Of a stretch of 64,000 nt of DNA, positions 8,097 through 16,372 are shown in pieces. The translations under genes and the position numbers were made by a program. Numbering within the stretch: position 1 is the stretch's first letter; every line of letters begins with the position of its first letter. The notes under the pieces were generated by a model. That model saw only the letters and a program-made list of their open reading frames with translations, did no database searches and was not told the DNA's origin. The stretch comes from an uncultured Opitutales bacterium (lineage in GTDB: Bacteria > Verrucomicrobiota > Verrucomicrobiia > Opitutales > Intestinicryptomonadaceae): positions 21,925-85,924 of the forward strand of contig CALXLX010000012.1 of assembly GCA_944389315.1 (NCBI GenBank), in the 5' to 3' direction.

Positions 8097-10658
8097 ATGG
8101 ATTCTTTGCCGGTAGACGCGCTGGAGCCCAAGTTGGCCGAAAAAATCAGAAGCGGCGCGAGAAACTTTGTAATTTCCGCGCCGACAGGCTCGGGAAAATC
8201 CACCCGCCTGCCGCCCATGCTCGGAAGGCTTTGCGGCGGGGCGGTTTACGTCTTGCAGCCGCGCAGGATTGCCGCGAGAATGCTCGCCAGGAGGGTGGGC
8301 GTCGAGAGCGGCATGAGGCTGGGGGACGATGTGGGCTGGCATATACGCTTTGAAAAAAACTACACCCCCAACACCAAGATAGTTTTTCTTACGGAGGGCG
8401 TTTTGGCGCGCAAGCTTCTCTCTCCCGGCGGCCTCGACGGAGTTGGCGCGGTGGTGTTCGACGAATTTCACGAGAGGAACCTTTATGCGGACACTTCCCT
8501 TGCGCTCGCGCTTGAATACCAGAGAAAAAAGCGGCCGGATTTGATATTGGCGGTCTGTTCGGCGTCGATGGATTCGTCGGCATTGCTCGAATATATGGGG
8601 GAAGGGGCGGTTCTGCTGAAAACGGAGTCGAGGCTTTTTGACATAGACATATCCTACCGTGTCCCGCGCCGCCGCGACGCCTATTGGGAGGACGCCGCCG
8701 ACGTCTTTGCCGACATCGCCTCGTCAAGTTCCGACGGAAACTTTCTGGTATTCATGCCCGGCTTGTATGAGATTTCTCGCGCGATAAGGGCCATAAACGA
8801 GCGGCCGGAATCGCGCGGGTTCGAGGTCTTGCCGCTGTACGGGGAGCTTCCCGCGGAGCGGCAGGACGCCGCCCTCGCCCCGTCGGGCAGGCGCAAGGTG
8901 ATAGTGTGCACGAACATAGCGGAAACCTCCCTTACGGTGGAGGGCGTAAAGTTTGTGATAGATTCCGGCTATGCGCGGGTTGCCCGCTACGATTCCTCCC
9001 GCGGAGTGAATACGCTTCTTACGGAGCGCATAAGCCTTGCGAGTGCCGTGCAGCGCGCGGGCAGGGCGGGAAGAACTTCGAGGGGCGCGGCGGTGCGCTT
9101 GTGGAGCAAGGCAGAAGAATGCAATTTCGAGCGTTTCACGGCGCCCGAAATAAGGCGGTTGTCTCTTGCCCAGACGGATTTGTGGCTTAGGACAGCGGGC
9201 AGAAATTTGCGCTCCACGGCTTTCCTCGACGCTCCGGAGGACGCCGCCGTGGAGGATGCAGACTCCCTTCTTTCATCTCTCGGCGCCCTCGACGACAAGG
9301 GGCTTATAACCGATATGGGCCGCAAGATGGCGCGCCTGCCCACCGAACCGCGCTACGCAAAGCTGCTTTGCGAGGGTGTGCGCCTTGGCTGCCTGAAGGA
9401 GGCCGCATTTGCCGCGGCTCTCACGGAGGCGGGCAGGGTAAAGCTCGACATCGACGACGCGTTTAGGGCGCGCGAACTCGACGAGATGGTGGGGGAGAGC
9501 CCCTCCGAGTTGGCGGAGCTGTCCAAGCTGTGCATGATTGCAAGAAACATGCGCTACGACGAGGATTTCTGCCGAAAATACGGCATACACGCTTCAAACG
9601 CCCGCAAGGTGTGCGCTCTTGCTGAGGATTTTGAGCGCTCCGCGCGCTTTCTGCGGGCCGATTCCAATGCCGGGCCTGCCGGCGAAACCGAGGACGAGGC
9701 CACCCGTTGGCGCAATCTGTCAAAATGCGTCTTGGGGGCTTTCCCCGACCACATATGCTCGAGGGTTTCAAAGGCTTCCTACGCCTGCAACATAGCCGGC
9801 GGGCGGCGCGGCGAGGTGCGCAAGGCGTCGCGCCGCTGGACAGACGGCTTATTTTGCGCTGTGAGCTTGCAGGAGCAGAACGTCTCGTCGAGGGCTGTCA
9901 TAATGGCGGGCATGGTCTGCCCCGTGGAGCTTTCCGACATAGAGGAGATGTTCTCGGATGGGATAAGGGAGACGGAGGAGGTTTATTTCGACGAGTCGAG
10001 CAAATCCGTGGAGGCAAAGAAAAGCGCGGTTTTCATGGGGCTGGAGCTTTTCAGCAACAGGCTGCGCAAACCGCCGGAATCGGAGGCTGCGCGCATGCTC
10101 GCCTCGCGCATGGCCGACGGAAGCTGCAAACTTAAGAATCTGGACGACAACGTTTCCGACTTCATATCGAGGGTAAATTTTCTGTCGAAACATGTTCCCG
10201 ATTTGGGCTACGAATTTATAGACGACGCCTTCATGCTGATGGTTTACGAGCAGGCGGCGCTGGGGTCGTACTCTTACTCTCAGGTCAGGGATTTGGACGT
10301 TTTGGGGGCGGTCAAGGAGTGCATGGATCCTTCGAGGCTGTCGTCGCTCGACTACTACGCGCCGTCAAGCGTGAGCCTGCCTACGAGGAAGCGCCCGGTC
10401 AAGCTGCGCTACGACGTCTCGGGCGGCAGGGTTGTTTTGTCCGCATGGTTCAAGGATCTGATGACGTTCGATTCGTCAAAGTTGAAGATAGCCGAAGGGC
10501 GCATACCCGTGACCTACGAAATTCTCGCCCCCAGCGGAAGGCCCGTGCAGACCACTCAGGACCTTAAAAACTTCTGGAAAACCTCCTGGCCCCAGGTCGC
10601 TAAGGAGCTGAAGGCGCGCTATCCGAAGCACTTTAAAAATCTGCCCGAACCGCTCTGA
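8097..10658 (+). CDS. hrpB: ATP-dependent helicase HrpB (DEAH-box)
   Basis: The 853-residue product is an HrpB-type DExH RNA helicase. Visible motifs are SAPTGSGKST (motif I, near residue 30), QPRRIAARML (Ia), DEFHERNL (motif II, near residue 121), CSASMDS (III), TNIAETSLTVEG (V) and QRAGRAGRTSRG (VI). The HA2 region follows, and the C-terminus ends with the HrpB-type WPQVAKELKARYPKH. HrpB is common in bacteria but its cellular role is poorly defined. ATG 8097 was chosen; a TTG at 8082 overlapping the previous stop would add five residues. It is convergent with the MATE gene. Confidence 0.93.
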   Translation: MDSLPVDALEPKLAEKIRSGARNFVISAPTGSGKSTRLPPMLGRLCGGAVYVLQPRRIAARMLARRVGVESGMRLGDDVGWHIRFEKNYTPNTKIVFLTEGVLARKLLSPGGLDGVGAVVFDEFHERNLYADTSLALALEYQRKKRPDLILAVCSASMDSSALLEYMGEGAVLLKTESRLFDIDISYRVPRRRDAYWEDAADVFADIASSSSDGNFLVFMPGLYEISRAIRAINERPESRGFEVLPLYGELPAERQDAALAPSGRRKVIVCTNIAETSLTVEGVKFVIDSGYARVARYDSSRGVNTLLTERISLASAVQRAGRAGRTSRGAAVRLWSKAEECNFERFTAPEIRRLSLAQTDLWLRTAGRNLRSTAFLDAPEDAAVEDADSLLSSLGALDDKGLITDMGRKMARLPTEPRYAKLLCEGVRLGCLKEAAFAAALTEAGRVKLDIDDAFRARELDEMVGESPSELAELSKLCMIARNMRYDEDFCRKYGIHASNARKVCALAEDFERSARFLRADSNAGPAGETEDEATRWRNLSKCVLGAFPDHICSRVSKASYACNIAGGRRGEVRKASRRWTDGLFCAVSLQEQNVSSRAVIMAGMVCPVELSDIEEMFSDGIRETEEVYFDESSKSVEAKKSAVFMGLELFSNRLRKPPESEAARMLASRMADGSCKLKNLDDNVSDFISRVNFLSKHVPDLGYEFIDDAFMLMVYEQAALGSYSYSQVRDLDVLGAVKECMDPSRLSSLDYYAPSSVSLPTRKRPVKLRYDVSGGRVVLSAWFKDLMTFDSSKLKIAEGRIPVTYEILAPSGRPVQTTQDLKNFWKTSWPQVAKELKARYPKHFKNLPEPL

Positions 10659-10665
10659 TTTGGGC

Positions 10666-12030
10666 TCACTGAAATACGGATATGCCCCTCTTTTTCATCG
10701 CCCTAAGCTCCGCGAAACTCATGGTTGCGCAGTATAGGCAGGCGACAGCGTCGGAGAGCGGAAAGCACATCCAGACTCCGTCCAGCCCGAATAGGGGAGG
10801 CAGTATCAGCATCAGCGGGACGAGAGCCCCCACCTGCCTTAGCACCGTAAGTATTATTGCAACCTTGGGCCTTCCCGTAGACTGAAAATATCCGGAGGTT
10901 ATGATGTTTATCGCAAGCACAGGTATAAGGGAGGTCATTATCCTTATTGCGTTTGCGCCCTCGGCCTCTATGGGGCTATTGTGCCCGAGAAACAAAGTGA
11001 AAATCTCATCGGGGAAAATCTGCACCGCAACCAGCCCCGCAAAGCCTGCGCATATCGTTATCGAAAGGCTTGCAAGCCAGGTTTTAAGCGCTCTGGAATA
11101 GTTCTTGGCCCCCCAGTTGAAGCCTATTATGGGCTGTATGCCCATGCTCATTCCTATCATGGGCAGGAATATTATCATTACGACCGTCATGCATATGCCC
11201 ACTATCGCAACGGCGCTGTCCTCCCCGTAGCTTCTGGCCTGGTATATGAACAAAGTGGTGGAGAGCGCGGACAATATCTGGACTATGAAATGCGGAGACC
11301 CCAGCGCAAACACCTTTGCCGCCAGGCTCGGAAATATCCTGAAATTAGGTATTTTAAGCGCCACTATGCCGGACTTTGTCGCATAGAAGCCGAGCACAAG
11401 GCACGAGGATATCATCTGGGAAATCACCGTAGCCCACGCTGCCCCCTCTATCCCGAGATTGAGCTTTGCCAGGGCTATGTAGTCCAAAAAAATGTTCAGG
11501 ACGCACCCCGTTGATATGGTAATGAAAGCGTAGGTCGGCCTGCCTTCGGCGCGTATGAGGTTGTTTATGCCGTAGGATATCTTCTCGAATACTATGCCGC
11601 CGAGAATTACCGAGTAGTATGCCGAAGCAAGAGGCAGCATCTTCTCGCTCGCGCCGAAAAGCGAGAGAAGCTCCTCCACAAATATCACGCCGAATACGCC
11701 CGTGGTTATGCCGAATGCCAGAAACATGCAGAACGTCTGCCCGAGTATCTTTTCGGCCTTTGCGTAGTCCTTCCTGCCCAGGGTTATTGAAAGCAGAGTC
11801 GCAGAGCCCTGGCCTATGAGCATCGATATGGCAAGAAACACCATCGCCGGGGCAAAGCACACCGTTATCGCCGCGACGGATTCCTCCCCGCAAAAGCGCC
11901 CGACGAATATCCTGTCCACAATATTGTACGCGGCCTCTATCAGCGTCGCAAATATGCTGGGCGCGCAGTAGCGGAGTATCAGTTTGAAGATACCCGAATG
12001 TGCAAGCATGGATACTTGTGCGGAGTCCAT
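10666..12030 (-). CDS. MATE family efflux transporter
   Basis: The 454-residue product shows about twelve hydrophobic segments in two halves. LILRYCAPSIFATLIEAAYN followed by IVDRIFVG near the N-terminus and the internal repeat FIVQILSALSTTLFIYQ fit the MatE domain pattern. Such proteins export cationic drugs or metabolites using Na+ or H+ gradients across the inner membrane. It lies about 80 bp downstream of tyrS on the same strand, with a hairpin between them. Substrate cannot be told from sequence. Confidence 0.9.
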   Translation of the reverse strand: MDSAQVSMLAHSGIFKLILRYCAPSIFATLIEAAYNIVDRIFVGRFCGEESVAAITVCFAPAMVFLAISMLIGQGSATLLSITLGRKDYAKAEKILGQTFCMFLAFGITTGVFGVIFVEELLSLFGASEKMLPLASAYYSVILGGIVFEKISYGINNLIRAEGRPTYAFITISTGCVLNIFLDYIALAKLNLGIEGAAWATVISQMISSCLVLGFYATKSGIVALKIPNFRIFPSLAAKVFALGSPHFIVQILSALSTTLFIYQARSYGEDSAVAIVGICMTVVMIIFLPMIGMSMGIQPIIGFNWGAKNYSRALKTWLASLSITICAGFAGLVAVQIFPDEIFTLFLGHNSPIEAEGANAIRIMTSLIPVLAINIITSGYFQSTGRPKVAIILTVLRQVGALVPLMLILPPLFGLDGVWMCFPLSDAVACLYCATMSFAELRAMKKRGISVFQ

Positions 12031-12050
12031 ATCTGCTTCGTCCTCAAAAG

Positions 12051-12088
12051 GCGACGGCGGGAAAAGTTCTCCAGTTCCCGCCGCTCGC
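12051..12088 (-). terminator. Hairpin downstream of tyrS, probable terminator
   Basis: GCGACGGCGGGAA pairs with TTCCCGCCG-C-TCGC with one bulged base. On the minus strand the hairpin is followed by a short CTTTTG run. It could end tyrS transcription or reduce read-through into the MATE gene. Confidence 0.5.
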
Positions 12089-12112
12089 CCTGCTGTTTTG
12101 TTGTAAGTGTCT

Positions 12113-13291
12113 CTATTTAAGCCTGAAGAATATTCGCTTGCCAGCCTGTATCACAATGGGCTTTTCCGGCTTTGAAATTTTTGCCATGGCGTCGGAAACT
12201 TTCTGCGAGTCCATCTTCACGCCGCCCTGCTCGACGAGCCTCTTTATCTCCGCCTTGCTCGGAAACAGCTTTGTCTGCGCCATGATGTTTACCAGCGTGG
12301 GCTGGGCGTCGCCTATGAGGGCGTCGTATTCAAATTCCGGCATCTCGTCGGGAAGCTCTCTTTTGGAGAATACCTTTTCAAAGTTTTCGGCCTCGGCGTT
12401 GGCGCAGTCCACCCCGAAGAATTTTGTAAGCAGAAGCTTTGCGAGGTTCTTCTTGCATTCCATGGGGTGCTCCGTCTTGAGGCGGGCGATGGTTTCGGGA
12501 GTATACAGGAGAAGATACTGGTAGTACTTCCACATAGTGTCGTCTCCTATGGACATTATCTTGCCGAACATGTCGCGCGGGGTGTCGTTGAAGGCTATGT
12601 AGTTGCCGTAGCTTTTCGACATCTTCTTGACCCCGTCCAGCCCGACCAAGAGAGGCATGGTAAGCACCGCCTGGCCGCGCTCGAAACCCGCCTGCAGCTG
12701 AAGGTCGCGCCCGACAAGATTGTTGAACAGCTGGTCCGTGCCGCCCAGCTCCACGTCGGACTCTATCATAACGGAGTCGTAGCCCTGTATGAGCGGATAG
12801 AGGAACTCCACTATGGATATGGGCGTCTTTGAGGCGTAGCGCTTGGCGAAGTCGTCCCTCTCCAGCATCCTGGCGACCGTCATCTTCCTCGACAGCTCAA
12901 GCAGGTCTCCGAAGCTCATCTTGCCGAACCATTCGCTGTTGTAGTGGACCTCCGTCCTTGACTCGTCGAGAATCTTGAAAGCCTGGCTCAGGTAGGTCTT
13001 GGCGTTCTGGTCTACCTCCTCGGGGGTGAGCACGGGGCGCAGGGCGCTTCTTCCGGAGGGGTCTCCTATGCAGGCGGTGTAGTCGCCTATGATAAGCACG
13101 GCCTGGTGGCCCATGTCCTGAAACTGCCTGAGCTTGTTGAATACCACCATATGCCCGAAGGTAAGGTCGGGCCTGGTTGGGTCCACACCCAGTTTAACCC
13201 TGAGTTTGGCTCCTTTTTCGAGCTTGTACTTCAAGTCTTCCTCGCCGATAAACTTGTCGGCGTTCTGCGCGAATTGCCTGATGGATTCCAT
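12113..13291 (-). CDS. tyrS: Tyrosyl-tRNA synthetase
   Basis: A class I aminoacyl-tRNA synthetase of 392 residues. LGVDPTRPDLTFGHMV is the HIGH-type region, KKMSKSYGNYI contains KMSKS, and GGTDQLFNNLVGRDLQ binds substrate. The C-terminal 60 residues form an S4-like RNA-binding domain. The form is the shorter TyrRS variant with a true KMSKS. AGGGAGG lies upstream of the ATG, though with long spacing. It is divergent from glgC. Confidence 0.95.
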   Translation of the reverse strand: MESIRQFAQNADKFIGEEDLKYKLEKGAKLRVKLGVDPTRPDLTFGHMVVFNKLRQFQDMGHQAVLIIGDYTACIGDPSGRSALRPVLTPEEVDQNAKTYLSQAFKILDESRTEVHYNSEWFGKMSFGDLLELSRKMTVARMLERDDFAKRYASKTPISIVEFLYPLIQGYDSVMIESDVELGGTDQLFNNLVGRDLQLQAGFERGQAVLTMPLLVGLDGVKKMSKSYGNYIAFNDTPRDMFGKIMSIGDDTMWKYYQYLLLYTPETIARLKTEHPMECKKNLAKLLLTKFFGVDCANAEAENFEKVFSKRELPDEMPEFEYDALIGDAQPTLVNIMAQTKLFPSKAEIKRLVEQGGVKMDSQKVSDAMAKISKPEKPIVIQAGKRIFFRLK

Positions 13292-13408
13292 AAGCGGGAA
13301 AGATTCCTCCCTTGGCGGAATTTTTGCAACATCTTTTTGCGTCGGGCGCGCTTTGTTTGAAATGTGTTTTTAGAACGTTTTTTTTTGATACGCTTTAAAA
13401 AACAATGA

Positions 13409-13437
13409 TTGATTTGTGGGGTATGACAATCTATACT
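13409..13437 (+). promoter_or_regulatory. Sigma70-type promoter of glgC
   Basis: TTGATT (13409-13414) and TATACT (13432-13437) are separated by exactly 17 bases, five of six matching consensus in the -10 box. This predicts a start near 13444 and a leader of about 20 bases before the glgC ATG at 13466, which has an AAAAGG ribosome binding site. Confidence 0.75.
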
Positions 13438-13465
13438 GTCGGAAAATTAAGAAAAGGTCTTATAT

Positions 13466-14752
13466 ATGGTAAATCTGCAGAAGGTAATAAGCATTATCAT
13501 GGGCGGCGGACGGGGTACGAGGTTGTATCCGCTGACCAAGAGCCGTTGCAAGCCCGCCGTGCCGCTTGCGGGCAAATACAGGCTGGTGGACATACCCATT
13601 AGCAACTGTCTGAACTCCGGGCTGGACAGGATATATCTTTTAAGCCAGTTCAATACGGCGAGTTTGCACAAGCACATACAGCAGACCTATAAGTTCGACG
13701 CTTTCGGCGGCGGCTTTGTTGACATCTTGGCCGCCGAGCAGACCGACAGCGGCGGTAATTGGTACCAGGGCACGGCCGATGCGGTCCGCAAGAACATGCA
13801 CCACTTTGAGCGCCATGGGGACGATGCCCTCTTCCTCATACTTTCCGGGGACCAGCTCTACCAGATGGATTTCCGCAACCTGATAACCCGGCATATAGAG
13901 AGCGGGGCGGACGTCACTATAGCGGCAAAGCCCATGCCAAAATCTGTCGTGAGCGACTTGGGCGTAATGCAGGTCGACGACAACTTGGACATTTTGCGCT
14001 TCGCTGAGAAGCCGAAGGATCCGGCGTTGATAGACTCCCTCGTTGTGGGCGATAAGATAAAGGAGACCTTGCCCGACAAGAGCACGGACTATTGCCTTGC
14101 CTCCATGGGCATATATGTTTTCAGCGCCGCGGTTATGGAGGAGGCCATGTCGGGCTCAGAGATGGACTTCGGCAAGGAGATAATCCCCGGGCTGCTTGGC
14201 AAGCGCAAGTTGGGCGCGTACATATTCAACGGCTACTGGGAGGACATAGGCACCATAAGTTCGTTCTTCGAGGCTAATCTCGCCCTGACGGACGATGTTC
14301 CACCCTTCAATTTCTACGATCAGAATAAAATAGTCTACACCCACTCGAGGTTTCTTCCCGGGGCGAAGATTCACAACACGAAGATCAACCGCTGCAATAT
14401 TTCGGACGGCTGCATAATACAGGATGCCGATTTGAACCGCAGCGTCATAGGAGTGCGTTCCATAATACGCAGCGGCACGAGGTTCGACAACGTGATTATG
14501 ATGGGCGCCGACTTCTTCGAGACAACCGAGGAAAAGGAGGATTGCCGAAAGGACGGAACCCCCAAGATAGGCATAGGCAAAAACTGCGACATACGGCGCG
14601 CCATAATAGACAAGAACGCTCGCATAGGCAACAATGTGCGCATCTCGCCAGACGGCAAGCCTGACGGTTGGGAGGGCAACAACATAAATCTCCGGGACGG
14701 CATAATAATAGTAAACAAGAATGCCGTGATACCCAACAACACCGTAATTTAG
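13466..14752 (+). CDS. glgC: Glucose-1-phosphate adenylyltransferase
   Basis: GlgC makes ADP-glucose from ATP and glucose-1-phosphate, the committed step of bacterial glycogen synthesis. The 428-residue product opens with GGGRGTRLYPLTKSRCKPAV, the nucleotide and pyrophosphate-binding loop, continues with RLVDIPISNCLNSG and YQGTADAVR, and ends in a left-handed beta-helix rich in hexapeptide repeats. It is a single-gene unit bounded by a clear promoter and an intrinsic terminator. ATA codes 32 of its 44 isoleucines by hand count. No other glg genes are in the window. Confidence 0.96.
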   Translation: MVNLQKVISIIMGGGRGTRLYPLTKSRCKPAVPLAGKYRLVDIPISNCLNSGLDRIYLLSQFNTASLHKHIQQTYKFDAFGGGFVDILAAEQTDSGGNWYQGTADAVRKNMHHFERHGDDALFLILSGDQLYQMDFRNLITRHIESGADVTIAAKPMPKSVVSDLGVMQVDDNLDILRFAEKPKDPALIDSLVVGDKIKETLPDKSTDYCLASMGIYVFSAAVMEEAMSGSEMDFGKEIIPGLLGKRKLGAYIFNGYWEDIGTISSFFEANLALTDDVPPFNFYDQNKIVYTHSRFLPGAKIHNTKINRCNISDGCIIQDADLNRSVIGVRSIIRSGTRFDNVIMMGADFFETTEEKEDCRKDGTPKIGIGKNCDIRRAIIDKNARIGNNVRISPDGKPDGWEGNNINLRDGIIIVNKNAVIPNNTVI

Positions 14753-14776
14753 AGCGGGTTAAGGAGTTGTGCTTTC

Positions 14777-14808
14777 GGAGCCCGAATATTGTCGGGCTCC
14801 ATTTTTTT
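14777..14808 (+). terminator. Intrinsic terminator of glgC
   Basis: A perfect 9-bp stem (GGAGCCCGA with TCGGGCTCC), a 6-base loop and a run of seven T. It lies 25 bases after the glgC stop. Confidence 0.9.
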
Positions 14809-14994
14809 ACGCATGCGCCTGTACGCCTCTTGCCTGCCGAAGACCTGCTTGCGCGCGCATTTTGCGCGGCGGCATTTTTTCTCCGGGGAAATTTTTGCAG
14901 CTTTTGGGAAGTTTTGTTCGCAGGGGGATGGCGGCAGCCTTATACGCTTGCAGGTTATGTTATCCGCATTTTTTTGCAATCGGCAGGCTGGCGG

Positions 14995-15495
14995 TCATTT
15001 AAATATCAGCGTCGCGTAAAACGCAAAGGCCGTGCTTACTACCACGGTGAACTTTACAATAGTAGCCAGCATAGTTCCCAGGAAGGTCCCCCAGCCGGCT
15101 TTTACGCTTGCGCGCATGTCTTTGCCCGTCGCCAATTCTCCGAGTATTGCCCCTGCTATGGGTGCGAGGAAGATCATTATAATGGTGGGGCTGAGCATTA
15201 TTCCTACTATCAAGCCGACGAAACTCCCAAGAACGCCCCCCCATGAGGCCCCGTAGCGTTTAGCGCCCAGCCATGACAATATGAAATCCGCAATCTGTGC
15301 CAGAATTGCCGCAACAGATGCTATTATCACAAAATTCCAGCTTATGGCCCCCTCCGGGAATACAAGCTTGTAAACCAGCAGCGCCAGCGCGGCTATCGGC
15401 GGCCCCGGAAGCACCGGCACAACCACTCCCGCAAACGCGATTACAAAGATTATCGTCATAAGCGATACTGCAAAGACTTGTATGGCGATTTCCAT
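14995..15495 (-). CDS. DUF456 domain-containing membrane protein
   Basis: The 166-residue product has four to five hydrophobic segments. The pattern VVPVLPGPPIAALALLVY near the N-terminus, AKRYGASWGGVLGSFVGLIV in the middle and LAPIAGAILGELATGKD further on are characteristic of DUF456. The function of this family is not known. It is a single gene on the minus strand, convergent with glgC and its terminator. Confidence 0.85.
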   Translation of the reverse strand: MEIAIQVFAVSLMTIIFVIAFAGVVVPVLPGPPIAALALLVYKLVFPEGAISWNFVIIASVAAILAQIADFILSWLGAKRYGASWGGVLGSFVGLIVGIMLSPTIIMIFLAPIAGAILGELATGKDMRASVKAGWGTFLGTMLATIVKFTVVVSTAFAFYATLIFK

Positions 15496-15696
15496 ATGCG
15501 CTCTCTAATCTGTCGAATTTCCTTGTGCTATAAATGAATGAAGCGTGTAAAATGCATGTTTTCCATTCGGATTGCAAAGAAAGTGGGGCAGGTCTGTTCT
15601 TCTTGCATTGGGGCGTAAATTACCTTCAGTCATCAAGAAATTCATGCACTGCGATTTAATGTAAAAAGGGAATATCCCGCATGAATGGAGGCTGCG

Positions 15697-16371
15697 TTAT
15701 ACTTCGTCTATGCGCGGAAGGCTTATGTTTGCGATGCGCTCCATAATGGCGTTTACAACCATCTGCTCCCTGTCCTTGCAGCCTTTCCCGGGGTCTATAT
15801 CCTTCACGTCTATCGGTTTGCCCGCAACAAGGCAGATTCTTGCGCCGGCGCTCAGTATGTTGCTCTTTGGCAGAACCTCCCCGAACCCGAAGCTGCGTAT
15901 TGGAAGTATGGGAACATTCGCCTTCAAGGCTATAAGCCCCGCTCCGGCCTTTCCGGGCAGGAGCTCGCCGTTCGGAGAACGCGTGCCCTCGGGAAATATC
16001 ACCACGCTTATCCCCTTTTTGATGTTTGCCAAAACCTTCTTAAACGCCCCGAGATTTCCGCTGCCTTCTCCGTCGCGCTGAATGGGTATGGCATTCAGGG
16101 CGGTGAAATATTTTTTCCAGAAGCCGCTTTTCATCAGGGTGTCCCTGGCTATGACGCAGACCGGGGTGTCGTGGAAAAACGCCATGGCCGGAGGATCCAG
16201 AAAACTGACGTGGTTGCCCACCACCAGGCAGGGCCCCTTAGGCACGTTTTCCTCGCCGTACAGCTCTATGCGCCCGAACAGGTCGCACATGCTCAGAGCC
16301 GCGTGCCAAGATGCCGCGTACACAAACTTGTTCTTCCCCAGCGTTACAAACCTTACTTTGGAATGTCTCAT
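15697..16371 (-). CDS. plsC: 1-acyl-sn-glycerol-3-phosphate acyltransferase (PlsC family)
   Basis: The product has 224 residues and the acyltransferase motifs NHVSFLDPP (HX4D catalytic pair) and FPEGTRSPNGEL. IPIQRDGE also matches the family. Such enzymes acylate lysophosphatidate to phosphatidate at the inner face of the membrane. The ATG is one base away from the stop of the aroA-cmk fusion, so it is translated from the same message. The pairing of cmk with plsC is common in several phyla. Other lysophospholipid acyltransferase substrates remain possible. Confidence 0.88.
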   Translation of the reverse strand: MRHSKVRFVTLGKNKFVYAASWHAALSMCDLFGRIELYGEENVPKGPCLVVGNHVSFLDPPAMAFFHDTPVCVIARDTLMKSGFWKKYFTALNAIPIQRDGEGSGNLGAFKKVLANIKKGISVVIFPEGTRSPNGELLPGKAGAGLIALKANVPILPIRSFGFGEVLPKSNILSAGARICLVAGKPIDVKDIDPGKGCKDREQMVVNAIMERIANISLPRIDEV

Positions 16372-16372
16372 C

